Shown in pieces: positions 10,004 through 17,809 of a stretch of DNA of 64,000 nucleotides. The number at the start of each line of letters is the position of its first letter. Positions within the stretch are counted from its first letter, which is position 1. The notes beneath the pieces are model-generated. The model was not told where the DNA came from and ran no database searches. It worked only from the letters and a program-made list of their open reading frames with translations. The DNA is from Cellulomonas dongxiuzhuiae (GTDB taxonomy: Bacteria; Actinomycetota; Actinomycetes; Actinomycetales; Cellulomonadaceae), in assembly GCF_018623035.1 (NCBI RefSeq), contig NZ_CP076023.1, forward strand, positions 2,728,001 through 2,792,000. Direction: 5' to 3'. Position numbers and translations under genes: made by a program.

Positions 10004-10180
10004 GTCAGCTCCGTCGATGCCGCGGGGCAACCCGCGTCGGTCCCCCCGACGGCCCCGTCCCCCGATCATGGCCCGTTCGCGGTCACTCCGGCGGGTGACC
10101 GGGTCCCGGCGTGTCGTGACAGTGCGCTGCCGGACGCGCTCCGCCCGGGCGGGACGCACGCCGCCGACCCGTGGACAGGA

Positions 10181-10209
10181 ATTCTCATCTACGGTGTCCC
10201 ATTGAGAAC
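10181..10209. promoter_or_regulatory. Possible operator and -10 box before the Fur-family gene
   Basis: Half-sites ATTCTCAT (10181-10188) and ATTGAGAA (10201-10208) form an imperfect inverted repeat around a candidate -10 TACGGT (10190-10195). Its position suits autoregulation of the Fur/Zur-type gene, but it does not match a known actinobacterial Fur or Zur box closely. Confidence 0.3.
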
Positions 10210-10239
10210 GACATCGGGTCGGACGTTCGGGAGGTGCGC

Positions 10240-10635
10240 ATGATCGGCCAGCGGGTGACGCGCCAGCGCGTCGCGATCGCGGAGCTGCTCGAGGACGTGG
10301 ACGAGTTCCGCAGCGCGCAGCAGATCCACCAGATGCTGCAGCAGCGCGGTCAGGAGATTGGGCTCGCCACGGTCTACCGGACGCTCAACGCGATGGCCGA
10401 GCAGGGGCACCTCGAGGTCTTCCTGCAGCCCACGGGCGAGCACACGTACCTGCGCTGCGAGCCGCGGGCCGAGCACCACCACCACCTCGTGTGCCGCACG
10501 TGCGGTCGTACGGTGGACGTCGCGGCACCGGAGCTCGAGCAGCTCGTCGAGTCGCTCGCCTCGAGCCACGACTTCACGGATGTCGAGCACTCGATCGACT
10601 TCCTCGGCACCTGCCGGGACTGCGCCCGCGCCTGA
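10240..10635 (+). CDS. Fur/Zur-family metal-dependent repressor
   Basis: This is a 131-residue Fur-superfamily regulator with an N-terminal winged helix (VTRQRVAIAELL, then GLATVYRTLNAMAEQGHL at residues 41-58). Its C-terminal metal-binding dimerisation domain has a His-rich segment (79-82) and two structural zinc pairs, Cys85/Cys88 and Cys125/Cys128. Overall it resembles actinobacterial Zur (FurB) more than FurA, but the sensed metal cannot be proved from sequence. The ATG at 10240 has GGGAGG 5 nt upstream. The gene ends 9 bp before putA, so the two are probably co-transcribed. Confidence 0.87.
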   Translation: MIGQRVTRQRVAIAELLEDVDEFRSAQQIHQMLQQRGQEIGLATVYRTLNAMAEQGHLEVFLQPTGEHTYLRCEPRAEHHHHLVCRTCGRTVDVAAPELEQLVESLASSHDFTDVEHSIDFLGTCRDCARA

Positions 10636-10644
10636 GGAGGAGCC

Positions 10645-13600
10645 ATGACCGACACCGCGACGCACGCGGACGCGGTCGTGGCGCTCGTCCGCCGGTGGCT
10701 CACGCAGGCCGCCGACGCACCCGTGGACCCGGCCGCCCGGCAGCTCGCCGCGCTGCTGCGCGAGCCGGACGGCCTGGCGTTCGCCGTCGGGTTCGTCGAC
10801 GGCGTCGTGCGGCCCGAGGACCACGCGGTCGCCGCGCGGCGCCTGCGCGAGCTCGCCTCACGTCCGCCCGCGTTCCTGCCCCCACCGCTGCGGGTCGCCC
10901 TGCGCGTCGGCGGCGTGCTCGCGCCGACGCTCCCCGGCGTCGTCGTGCCCGTCGCGCGCCGCGTCCTGCGGCACCTGGTCGGGCACCTCGTGGTCGACGC
11001 GACCGACCGGCGGCTCGGCGCCACGATCGCCCGCCTGCGCCGCGACGGCACGCGCCTGAACGTCAACCTGCTCGGCGAGGCCGTCCTGGGTGGTCGCGAG
11101 GCCGCGCGGCGGCTCGCCGGCACGCGGCGCCTCCTCGCGCGCGACGACGTCGACTACGTGTCGGTCAAGGTGTCGTCCGTCGTCGCACCGCACGCGCCGT
11201 GGGCGTTCGAGGAGGCCGTCACCGACGTCGTCGAGCGTCTGGCCCCGTTGTTCGAGCAGGCGGCCGCGGCCACGACACCGAAGTTCGTCAACCTCGACAT
11301 GGAGGAGTACAGGGACCTCGACCTCACGGTGGAGGTCTTCACGCGGCTGCTGGACCGCCCCTCGCTCGTCGGGCTCGAGGCGGGGATCGTGCTGCAGGCC
11401 TACCTGCCCGACGCGCTGCCCGCGATGCAGCGGCTCCAGACGTGGGCGGCACAACGACGCGCGGCAGGCGGCGCGCGCATCAAGGTGCGGCTCGTCAAGG
11501 GCGCCAACCTGCCGATGGAGCGCGTCGAGGCCGAGCTGCACGGCCGGCCCCTGGCGACGTGGGGCACCAAGCGCGAGACGGACGCGCACTACAAGCGCGT
11601 CCTCGACTGGGCGCTGCACCCCGACCGCATCGCGAACGTCCGCCTCGGCGTGGCGGGTCACAACCTGTTCGACGTCGCGCACGCCTGGCTGCTGGCCGGC
11701 GAGCGCGGCGTCCGCGACGGGGTCGAGCTCGAGATGCTGCTCGGCATGGCGCCCGGCCAGGCCGACGCGGTGCGCCGCGACGTCGGCAGCCTGCTGCTGT
11801 ACACGCCGGTGGTCGCGCCGCAGGAGTTCGACGTCGCGATCGCCTACCTGGTGCGCCGGCTGGAGGAGGGCGCGTCGGACGACAACTTCATGTCCGCGGT
11901 GTTCGACCTCGCCGACGACGACGCCCTGTTCGCGCGCGAGCGCGACCGGTTCCTCGCGTCCCTCGCGGACGTCGACCGGCCCGTCCCGGACCGGCACCGC
12001 GTCCCCGACCGGCACGCGGCCGTGCCCCCGTCGGCGCCCGGTGCGTTCACGAACACCCCCGACACCGACCCGGCGGTGCCCGAGCACCGCGCGTGGGTGC
12101 GCGACGTGCTGGCGCGGGTGCCCGCGTCACGCCTCGGCTCCCCCGCGATCGAGGCCGCGCGCGTGCACGACGCGGGCGACCTGGACGCGCTCGTCCGCGA
12201 CGCGCGCCGCGCCGGCCGGGAGTGGGGCCGGCGCCCGGCGTCCGAGCGTGCTGCGGTCCTCGACCGTGCCGCCGACGCCCTCGAGGCGCACCGCGGCGAC
12301 CTGCTGGAGGTCATGGCGTCCGAGGCGGGCAAGACCGTCGACCAGGGCGATCCGGAGGTCTCCGAGGCCGTCGACTTCGCGCACTGGTACGCCGAGCTCG
12401 CACGCGGGCTCGAGCACGTCGACGGTGCACGGTTCGTGCCCGCCGCGCTCACGCTCGTCACGCCGCCGTGGAACTTCCCGGTCGCGATCCCCGCGGGCTC
12501 GACGCTCGCGGCGCTGGCCGCGGGGTCGGCGGTCGTCCTCAAGCCGGCCGGGCCCGCCGAGCGGTGCGGTGCGGTGCTGGCCGAGGCGCTGTGGGAGGCG
12601 GGTGTGCCGCGCGACGTCCTGCGCCTGGTGCAGGTCGAGGAGGCGACGCTCGGCCGCGCGCTGGTCGCCCACCCCGCCGTGGACCGGGTCATCCTCACCG
12701 GTGCGTACGAGACGGCCGAGCTGTTCCGCTCGTTCCGCCCGGACCTGCCGCTGCTGGCGGAGACGAGCGGCAAGAACGCGATCGTCGTGACGCCGAGCGC
12801 GGACCTCGACCTGGCCGTGCGTGACGTCGTCGCGTCCGCGTTCGGGCACGCGGGGCAGAAGTGCTCGGCCGCGTCCCTGGTGGTGCTCGTCGGGTCGGTG
12901 GCGACGTCGCGCCGGTTCCGGTCGCAGCTGCTCGACGCGGTGTCGTCGCTGACCGTCGGGCTGCCGCAGGACGCCCGCACGCAGGTGGGGCCGCTCATCG
13001 AGCCCGCGACGGGCAAGCTGCTGACGGGCCTGACCGAGCTCGAGCCGGGCCAGGTGTGGGCGCTGGCGCCCCGCCGGCTCGACGACGCGGGCCGGCTGTG
13101 GACGCCGGGGGTCGTGACGGGGGTGCGCCGCGGGTCGCGTACGCACCGGACCGAGTACTTCGGGCCCGTGCTGGGCGTCATGACCGCCGCGACGCTCGAC
13201 GACGCGATCGACCTCGTGAACGACGTGGACTACGGCCTGACCTCCGGCCTGCACAGCCTCGACGCCGACGAGGTGGCGCTGTGGCTCGACCGCGTCGAGG
13301 CGGGCAACCTCTACGTCAACCGCGGCACGACCGGCGCGATCGTGCGCCGCCAGCCGTTCGGCGGGTGGAAGCGGTCGGCTGTCGGACCGGGCACCAAGGC
13401 GGGCGGGCCCAGCTACCTGGCGGGGCTCGGCTCGTGGACGTCCGAACGCGCCACCACCGGCACGGCCGTGACGCACCCGCGCGTGCTCGCGCTGGTCGAG
13501 GCCGCGCGCACCGAGCTGCCCACCGCCGACGCCGAGCGCGTCGAGCGCGGCGCCCGCAGCGACGCCGCCGCCTGGCGCGACCTGTTCGCGGCGCGCGACG

Positions 13601-14067
13601 TCAGTGCGCTGGCCTGCGAGCGCAACGTGCTGCGCCACGTGCCGGTGAGCGAGCCGGTGCTGGTGCGACAGGCCGTCGGCGCCCCGCTGGCCGACCTGGT
13701 CCGCGTCGTCGCCGGTGCGGCGCTCGCCGGGTCGCGCGTCGTCGTGTCGGTGCCCGCAGCGCTGCCGCCGCGGCTGACGGCGGCGGTCTCGGCCGTCGGG
13801 CCGCTGCAGGTCGAGGACGACGCGGTCTGGGCGGCTCGCGTCGGCGGGCGACCCGGTGGCCGCGTGCGCCTCGTCGGGGGGACGGCCGCCGACCTCGCGG
13901 CAGCGACGGAGGGCCGCCCCGACGTCGTGATCTGGGACCACCCCGTGACCGAGGCGGGCCGCGTCGAGCTGCTGCCGTTCGTGCGAGAGCAGGCGGTGAG
14001 CGTCACGGCCCACCGGTTCGGCACGCCGCACCACCTCACGGACGATGCGCTGCCGCTGGGTGGCTGA
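10645..14067 (+). CDS. putA: Bifunctional proline dehydrogenase / L-glutamate-gamma-semialdehyde dehydrogenase
   Basis: This 1140-residue PutA oxidises proline to pyrroline-5-carboxylate with FAD, then the semialdehyde to glutamate with NAD. The PRODH barrel covers about residues 100-440, including VKGANLPMER with Lys285. The aldehyde dehydrogenase domain covers about 480-930, with catalytic Glu706 (LLAETSGKN) and nucleophile Cys740 (GHAGQKCSAAS), 34 residues apart as in the family. The last roughly 190 residues look like the vestigial ALDH-fold C-terminal domain of long PutAs. No N-terminal DNA-binding RHH domain is present, so it is not a self-repressor. The ATG has GAGGAG upstream. Confidence 0.96.
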   Translation: MTDTATHADAVVALVRRWLTQAADAPVDPAARQLAALLREPDGLAFAVGFVDGVVRPEDHAVAARRLRELASRPPAFLPPPLRVALRVGGVLAPTLPGVVVPVARRVLRHLVGHLVVDATDRRLGATIARLRRDGTRLNVNLLGEAVLGGREAARRLAGTRRLLARDDVDYVSVKVSSVVAPHAPWAFEEAVTDVVERLAPLFEQAAAATTPKFVNLDMEEYRDLDLTVEVFTRLLDRPSLVGLEAGIVLQAYLPDALPAMQRLQTWAAQRRAAGGARIKVRLVKGANLPMERVEAELHGRPLATWGTKRETDAHYKRVLDWALHPDRIANVRLGVAGHNLFDVAHAWLLAGERGVRDGVELEMLLGMAPGQADAVRRDVGSLLLYTPVVAPQEFDVAIAYLVRRLEEGASDDNFMSAVFDLADDDALFARERDRFLASLADVDRPVPDRHRVPDRHAAVPPSAPGAFTNTPDTDPAVPEHRAWVRDVLARVPASRLGSPAIEAARVHDAGDLDALVRDARRAGREWGRRPASERAAVLDRAADALEAHRGDLLEVMASEAGKTVDQGDPEVSEAVDFAHWYAELARGLEHVDGARFVPAALTLVTPPWNFPVAIPAGSTLAALAAGSAVVLKPAGPAERCGAVLAEALWEAGVPRDVLRLVQVEEATLGRALVAHPAVDRVILTGAYETAELFRSFRPDLPLLAETSGKNAIVVTPSADLDLAVRDVVASAFGHAGQKCSAASLVVLVGSVATSRRFRSQLLDAVSSLTVGLPQDARTQVGPLIEPATGKLLTGLTELEPGQVWALAPRRLDDAGRLWTPGVVTGVRRGSRTHRTEYFGPVLGVMTAATLDDAIDLVNDVDYGLTSGLHSLDADEVALWLDRVEAGNLYVNRGTTGAIVRRQPFGGWKRSAVGPGTKAGGPSYLAGLGSWTSERATTGTAVTHPRVLALVEAARTELPTADAERVERGARSDAAAWRDLFAARDVSALACERNVLRHVPVSEPVLVRQAVGAPLADLVRVVAGAALAGSRVVVSVPAALPPRLTAAVSAVGPLQVEDDAVWAARVGGRPGGRVRLVGGTAADLAAATEGRPDVVIWDHPVTEAGRVELLPFVREQAVSVTAHRFGTPHHLTDDALPLGG

Positions 14068-14122
14068 GGTGCAGGGTGGCTGAGGTGCAGGGCGGCTGAA
14101 GGGCAAGGCGGCTGAGCGCCGG
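14059..14122. repeat. 16-bp tandem repeat, four degenerating copies
   Basis: Copies lie at 14059-14074, 14075-14090, 14091-14106 and 14107-14122. The first two are identical (GGTGGCTGAGGTGCAG) and the last two diverge. The first copy contains the putA stop codon. The array fills the gap between putA and the convergent Nudix gene, and no hairpin is evident. Confidence 0.85.
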
Positions 14123-14133
14123 CGCGGCGCCGT

Positions 14134-14835
14134 TCAGTCCCGCGTGAGGGGCGGGTGCAGCGTCGTGACGTCGCCCCGCCGGTAGACGGTCGCGGGGCGG
14201 CCCCGGCCCTCGGTGCGCGTGCGGCCCGTGTCGACCAGCAGACCGGGCACGCCGGTGAGCTTGCGGTGGAAGTTGCGGGGGTCGAGGGTCGCACCCCACA
14301 CCGCCTCGTAGACGCGCCGCAGGTCGCCGATCGTGAACTCCGGCCCGCAGAACGCGGTGGCCAGCGAGCTGTACTCGAGCTTGGCGCGGGCGCGCTCGAG
14401 CCCGTCGGCCAGGATGCGCGCGTGGTCGAACGCGAGGGCCTCGCGCTGCGCCCGCACCACGGGGACCCAGGCGGCCTGCGCGGCGTCCGTCCCGGCCCGC
14501 GGTTCGGGCAGGTCGGGGGCGAGCGCGAGGTACGCGACGGAGACGACGCGCATGCGCGGGTCGCGCCCGGGGTCGCCGTACGACGCGAGCTGCTCGAGGT
14601 GCCCGGGGACGTCGTGCACGCCGGTCTCCTCGGCGAGCTCGCGCTCGGCCGCGGCGTCGAGGCCCTCGTCGGGCCGCACGAACCCGCCGGGCAGCGCCCA
14701 GTGCCCGCGCCACGGCTCGGCGCCGCGCTCGACGAGCAGCACGTGCAGCTCTCCGCCGCGCAGCGTGAGGACGACGAGGTCCACGGTCACCGCGAACGGC
14801 GGGAAGTCGGCGGGGTCGTACCCGGGGAGCGTCAC
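14134..14835 (-). CDS. NrtR-like regulator: Nudix domain plus winged-helix domain
   Basis: This 233-residue protein has an N-terminal Nudix fold with a perfect Nudix box (residues 51-73, G-x5-E-x7-REL-x-EE-x-GV). A C-terminal domain of about 85 residues (FTIGDLRRVYEAVWG...NFHRKL) matches the winged helix of NrtR-type regulators. NrtR proteins sense ADP-ribose or NAD-related ligands and repress NAD genes. The intact box means hydrolysis cannot be excluded. The GTG at 14835 is chosen because TATGGT lies 6 nt upstream, giving a leaderless start. An ATG at 14892 would put the operators inside the gene. It is divergent from the SPFH / NAD-kinase-like pair. Confidence 0.85.
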   Translation of the reverse strand: MTLPGYDPADFPPFAVTVDLVVLTLRGGELHVLLVERGAEPWRGHWALPGGFVRPDEGLDAAAERELAEETGVHDVPGHLEQLASYGDPGRDPRMRVVSVAYLALAPDLPEPRAGTDAAQAAWVPVVRAQREALAFDHARILADGLERARAKLEYSSLATAFCGPEFTIGDLRRVYEAVWGATLDPRNFHRKLTGVPGLLVDTGRTRTEGRGRPATVYRRGDVTTLHPPLTRD

Positions 14836-14841
14836 ACGACC

Positions 14842-14847
14842 ACCATA
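14842..14847 (-). promoter_or_regulatory. -10 box of a leaderless promoter for the Nudix regulator
   Basis: TATGGT on the minus strand lies 6 nt before the GTG at 14835. The proximal TGATGTCA element sits where the -35 region and RNA polymerase would be. Confidence 0.5.
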
Positions 14848-14857
14848 TCTCGTCAGG

Positions 14858-14886
14858 TTGACATCAAACCAGCAGCCATTTATCGT
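14858..14886 (+). promoter_or_regulatory. Near-consensus promoter for the SPFH / NAD-kinase-like operon
   Basis: A consensus -35 TTGACA (14858-14863), a 17-bp spacer and a -10 TATCGT (14881-14886) face the SPFH gene. The start of transcription would be near 14893. The ATG at 14939 has CGGAGG about 8 nt upstream, so unlike its divergent neighbour this gene has a leader. Confidence 0.6.
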
Positions 14887-14901
14887 CGCCATGACATCAA
14901 A
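14859..14901. promoter_or_regulatory. Duplicated operator TGACATCAAA flanking the divergent promoter
   Basis: Identical 10-bp elements TGACATCAAA lie at 14859-14868 and 14892-14901, 33 bp apart (about three helical turns), in the same orientation. The first covers the -35 of the rightward promoter and the upstream region of the leftward one; the second sits at the predicted rightward start site. This layout suits cooperative repression by the adjacent NrtR-like protein. Binding is inferred, not shown. Confidence 0.5.
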
Positions 14902-14938
14902 TCACTCAGGGCTCCGAGCCCACCACGGAGGCACCGAC

Positions 14939-15943
14939 ATGGCCACCATCACCCGCTACCCCCTCGTCCGGCACCTGCGCTCGACCCCCACGGCCCACGT
15001 CATGCAGATGACGGACGGGCAGCTGCGCCGCTCGGGCATCGGCCTCGCCTTCTGGTTCCGCCCGCTGACGGCCGTGCTCTCGGAGGTGCCCGTCGACGAC
15101 CGCGAGCTGCCGCTCGTCGCCCACGCCCGCACCGCCGACCTGCAGGACGTCACCGCGCAGGTGACGGTCAGCTACCGCTTCGAGAACCCCGAGGTCGTCG
15201 CGCAGCGCCTCGACTTCAGCATCGACGCCGGCACCGGGCGCTGGACCGCCGACCCGTTGCAGCAGGTGGGGCAGCTGCTCGGCGAGCTCGCCGCCGGGCA
15301 CGTCATGGACGCGCTCGCGGGCAGCACGCTGCGCGAGGCCGTGTCGTCGGGCACCGGCCCGCTGCGCCACCAGGTCACCGCCGCGCTGCTCGCCGACGAG
15401 CGCGTCGCCGCCACCGGGCTGCGGGTCCTCGGGGCGCGCGTCGGGTCGGTCCGCGCCGACGCCGACCTCGAGCGGGCGCTGCAGACCCCGGCGCGCGAGG
15501 GCGCCCAGGCCGAGGCCGACCGGTCGACGTTCGAGCGGCGCGCCCTGGCCGTCGAGCGCGAGCGGGCGATCGCCGAGAACGAGCTGAACAACCGCATCGA
15601 GCTCGCGGGACGCGAGCAGCAGCTCGTCGCGCAGGAGGGCACCAACGCCCGTGTCCGGGCCGACGAGGCCGCAGCCGCGGCCCTCATCGCGGCCCGCGCC
15701 ACGGCCGAGCGCCGCCACCTGCAGGCCACGGCGGACGCCGAGGCCACCCGGTTGCAGGGCGAGGCGGACGGCGCCGCCGAGCGCGCCCGCATGGCCGCGC
15801 TGGCCGATGTCGACCAGGGCGTGCTGCTCGCGGTCGCGCTGCGCGAGCTCGCGTCGCACCTGCCGGCGATCGGCCAGGTCACGGTCACGCCCGACCTGCT
15901 GACCGGTGCGCTCGCCGCGCTCACCGCGGGCCGGGGCGAGTGA
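14939..15943 (+). CDS. SPFH/prohibitin-domain protein with C-terminal coiled coil
   Basis: This 334-residue protein has no clear transmembrane segment. Residues about 10-190 read as an SPFH/band-7 fold (SYRFENPEVVAQRLDF, GLRVLGARVGSVRAD). A long Ala/Glu/Arg-rich helical stretch follows at about 180-300 and should form a coiled coil. SPFH proteins assemble into large rings or membrane scaffolds. It is the first gene of an operon with the NAD-kinase-like gene, whose start codon lies 1 nt after this stop, and it diverges from a Nudix/wHTH regulator. Its role is unknown to me; a scaffold for an NAD-linked stress response is a guess. Confidence 0.75.
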   Translation: MATITRYPLVRHLRSTPTAHVMQMTDGQLRRSGIGLAFWFRPLTAVLSEVPVDDRELPLVAHARTADLQDVTAQVTVSYRFENPEVVAQRLDFSIDAGTGRWTADPLQQVGQLLGELAAGHVMDALAGSTLREAVSSGTGPLRHQVTAALLADERVAATGLRVLGARVGSVRADADLERALQTPAREGAQAEADRSTFERRALAVERERAIAENELNNRIELAGREQQLVAQEGTNARVRADEAAAAALIAARATAERRHLQATADAEATRLQGEADGAAERARMAALADVDQGVLLAVALRELASHLPAIGQVTVTPDLLTGALAALTAGRGE

Positions 15944-15944
15944 C

Positions 15945-16838
15945 GTGGCACTGGCACCCCGCGCGGTCGTCGTGCACCGGCGCTCGGAGCTCGAGGAGCT
16001 CGTCGACCGGCACGGCACCCGCGGTCAGGTCGAGTTCTTCCTGCGCACCCGGGGCCGGGACCTCGCCGACGTGCAGGCGCGCCACGACGCCCTCGACGAC
16101 GCGCTGCGCGAGGTCCGTGCCGCCGTGCCGACGGACTGGCGGCGCGGCGACGTCGAGCGTGGCGACCTGCACCGCTTCGCGTTCGACCCCGGTGACGTGT
16201 GCCTCGTCGTCGGCCCCGACGGGCTGGTCGCGAACACCGCCAAGTACCTGCGCGACCAGCTCGTCGTCGGGGTCGACCCCGAGCCCGGGCGCAACGCCGG
16301 CGTGCTCGTGCGGCACCGGTCCGCCCAGGTGGCCGGCGCCCTGGCGGACGTCGTGCGCGGCGCGGCGGTCGTCGAGGGGCGCGCCCTGGTGCGGGCGGTC
16401 CTCGACGACGGCACGTCGCTCGACGCGCTCAACGACGTGTACGTCGGGCACGTGGGGCACCAGTCGGCCCGGTACGTGCTGACGTCGCCCGACGGCAGCG
16501 AACGGCAGTCGTCGTCGGGCGTCGTCGTGACGACGGGGACGGGGTCGACCGGCTGGGCGACGTCGCTCGCACGTGGTCGCGCGGGCGCACCGCCGCTGCC
16601 CGGACCGGCCGACGACGCGCTGGCCTGGTTCGTCCGCGAGGCGTGGCCGTCCCCGACCACCGGCGCCTCCCGGACCGCGGGGCTGCTGACGCACGACCAG
16701 CGGCTCACGCTCGTCGTCGAGTCCGACGCGCTCGTGCTGTTCGGCGACGGGCTCGAGGCCGACCGGCTCACCGCGACGTGGGGGCAGACCGTCACGCTGG
16801 ACGTCGCCGAGCGGCGGCTGCGCCTGGTCGCGCCGTGA
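15945..16838 (+). CDS. NAD-kinase-like protein
   Basis: This 297-residue protein carries the landmarks of the NAD/diacylglycerol-kinase fold: GPDG at 90-93 (the GGDG-type loop), ND at 163-164 within ALNDVYVGH, and TTGTGSTGW at 196-204 (the TPTGSTAY-type motif). About 80 residues precede the fold. It is divergent enough that phosphorylation of NAD is only probable; another small nucleotide or sugar could be the substrate. The first Gly of the canonical GGDG is Gly and the second is Pro, which is unusual. The GTG at 15945 follows the SPFH stop by 1 nt, indicating strict co-expression. Confidence 0.7.
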   Translation: MALAPRAVVVHRRSELEELVDRHGTRGQVEFFLRTRGRDLADVQARHDALDDALREVRAAVPTDWRRGDVERGDLHRFAFDPGDVCLVVGPDGLVANTAKYLRDQLVVGVDPEPGRNAGVLVRHRSAQVAGALADVVRGAAVVEGRALVRAVLDDGTSLDALNDVYVGHVGHQSARYVLTSPDGSERQSSSGVVVTTGTGSTGWATSLARGRAGAPPLPGPADDALAWFVREAWPSPTTGASRTAGLLTHDQRLTLVVESDALVLFGDGLEADRLTATWGQTVTLDVAERRLRLVAP

Positions 16839-16845
16839 GGACGCG

Positions 16846-17055
16846 TCAGGCGTCGTCGCCCTTGGCGACGAGGTACACGCGGCCGGAGGCGTCGCGCACG
16901 CGCTCGAAGCCGTCGTGCAGCGCTCCCTCGCGCTCCTGCTCGGCCTCGGTGGTGTCACGTCCGGTGCGGCGCGGGTCGCTGACCTGCGCCGGGCCCAGCA
17001 GGTGGCGCGCGAGCCAGGCGGTCGCGTCCAGCCGTTCGCGGGGCTGCTTCGTCAC
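16846..17055 (-). CDS. Small hypothetical protein
   Basis: This is a 69-residue, charged, soluble protein of unknown function. I recognise no family. The gene is credible because its GTG at 17055 has a strong GGAGGAG Shine-Dalgarno 6 nt upstream and codon third positions are strongly GC-rich. It converges on the NAD-kinase-like gene 7 bp away. Confidence 0.6.
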   Translation of the reverse strand: MTKQPRERLDATAWLARHLLGPAQVSDPRRTGRDTTEAEQEREGALHDGFERVRDASGRVYLVAKGDDA

Positions 17056-17176
17056 GTCCGCTCCTCCGATGCTCCGACCGCTGCCACGCTACCTCGCCCT
17101 CCTGGTCCTGTGGCGGCCCGCCCGCCGACCGGTCAGGGGCTGTCCCCGCGAGGCGCCGCGGGTGTTTCATGGGCGC

Positions 17177-17809
17177 GTGACGCCGAGCGACGCACCGAGC
17201 GCCGACCCGCCGGCCCTGACCCCGGGCTTCCGCGGCCGGCCCCGCACGTCGGGCGTCGCGCTGCCGCCCGGGCAGTACGAGGTCCACGACTTCCCCGTCC
17301 TGTCCGCCGGCCCGACCCCGAACGTCGACAGCGCGACCTGGCAGCTGGAGGTCAGCACCGAGGACCGCACGACCTTCCGGTGGACGTGGGCCGACCTCAT
17401 GGCCCTGCCCCAGGAGGACGCGGTCGTCGACCTGCACTGCGTGACCCGCTGGTCGAAGTTCGGGACCCGGTGGCGCGGCGTCAGCCTCGACGTGCTGCTG
17501 GCCGACGTCCCGTCCGCCGCGCAGTACGCGCTCGTCGGGTGCTACGGCGGGTACACCACCAACCTGCCCGTCGCGGACCTGCTGGGCGGCAAGGCGTGGG
17601 TCGCCCACACCTACGACGGCCGCCCGCTCGACCCGCTGCACGGCGGCCCCGCACGGCTCCTCGTGCCGCACCTGTACCTGTGGAAGTCCGCCAAGTGGGT
17701 CCGGTCGATCACGCTGCTCGACGCCGAGCAGCAGGGGTTCTGGGAGCGCAACGGCTACCACGACTACGGCGACCCGTGGCGCGAGCAGCGCTACCAGGGC
17801 GACCCGTGA
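17177..17809 (+). CDS. Sulfite-oxidase-family molybdopterin oxidoreductase
   Basis: This 210-residue protein is the molybdenum-cofactor domain of the sulfite oxidase/YedY family. Cys88 in DLHCVTRWS is the expected Mo ligand, and GCYGGYTTNLPVADLL and PARLLVPHLYLWKSAKWV are typical. There is no signal peptide or Tat motif, so it is probably cytoplasmic, unlike YedY (MsrP). The GTG start at 17177 is the only start that keeps the conserved N-terminus. Its stop overlaps the GTG of the reductase gene in a GTGA, so the two are probably partners. The substrate is unknown. Confidence 0.88.
   Translation: MTPSDAPSADPPALTPGFRGRPRTSGVALPPGQYEVHDFPVLSAGPTPNVDSATWQLEVSTEDRTTFRWTWADLMALPQEDAVVDLHCVTRWSKFGTRWRGVSLDVLLADVPSAAQYALVGCYGGYTTNLPVADLLGGKAWVAHTYDGRPLDPLHGGPARLLVPHLYLWKSAKWVRSITLLDAEQQGFWERNGYHDYGDPWREQRYQGDP

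Noticed and set aside
12127..14106. Long minus-strand frame opposite putA
   Set aside because: Arg/His/Pro-rich shadow of the putA coding strand without a family match.
14134..14892. Longer Nudix regulator starting at ATG 14892
   Set aside because: It would run through both operator copies and the rightward promoter; GTG 14835 has a -10 box 6 nt upstream and keeps the conserved N-terminus.
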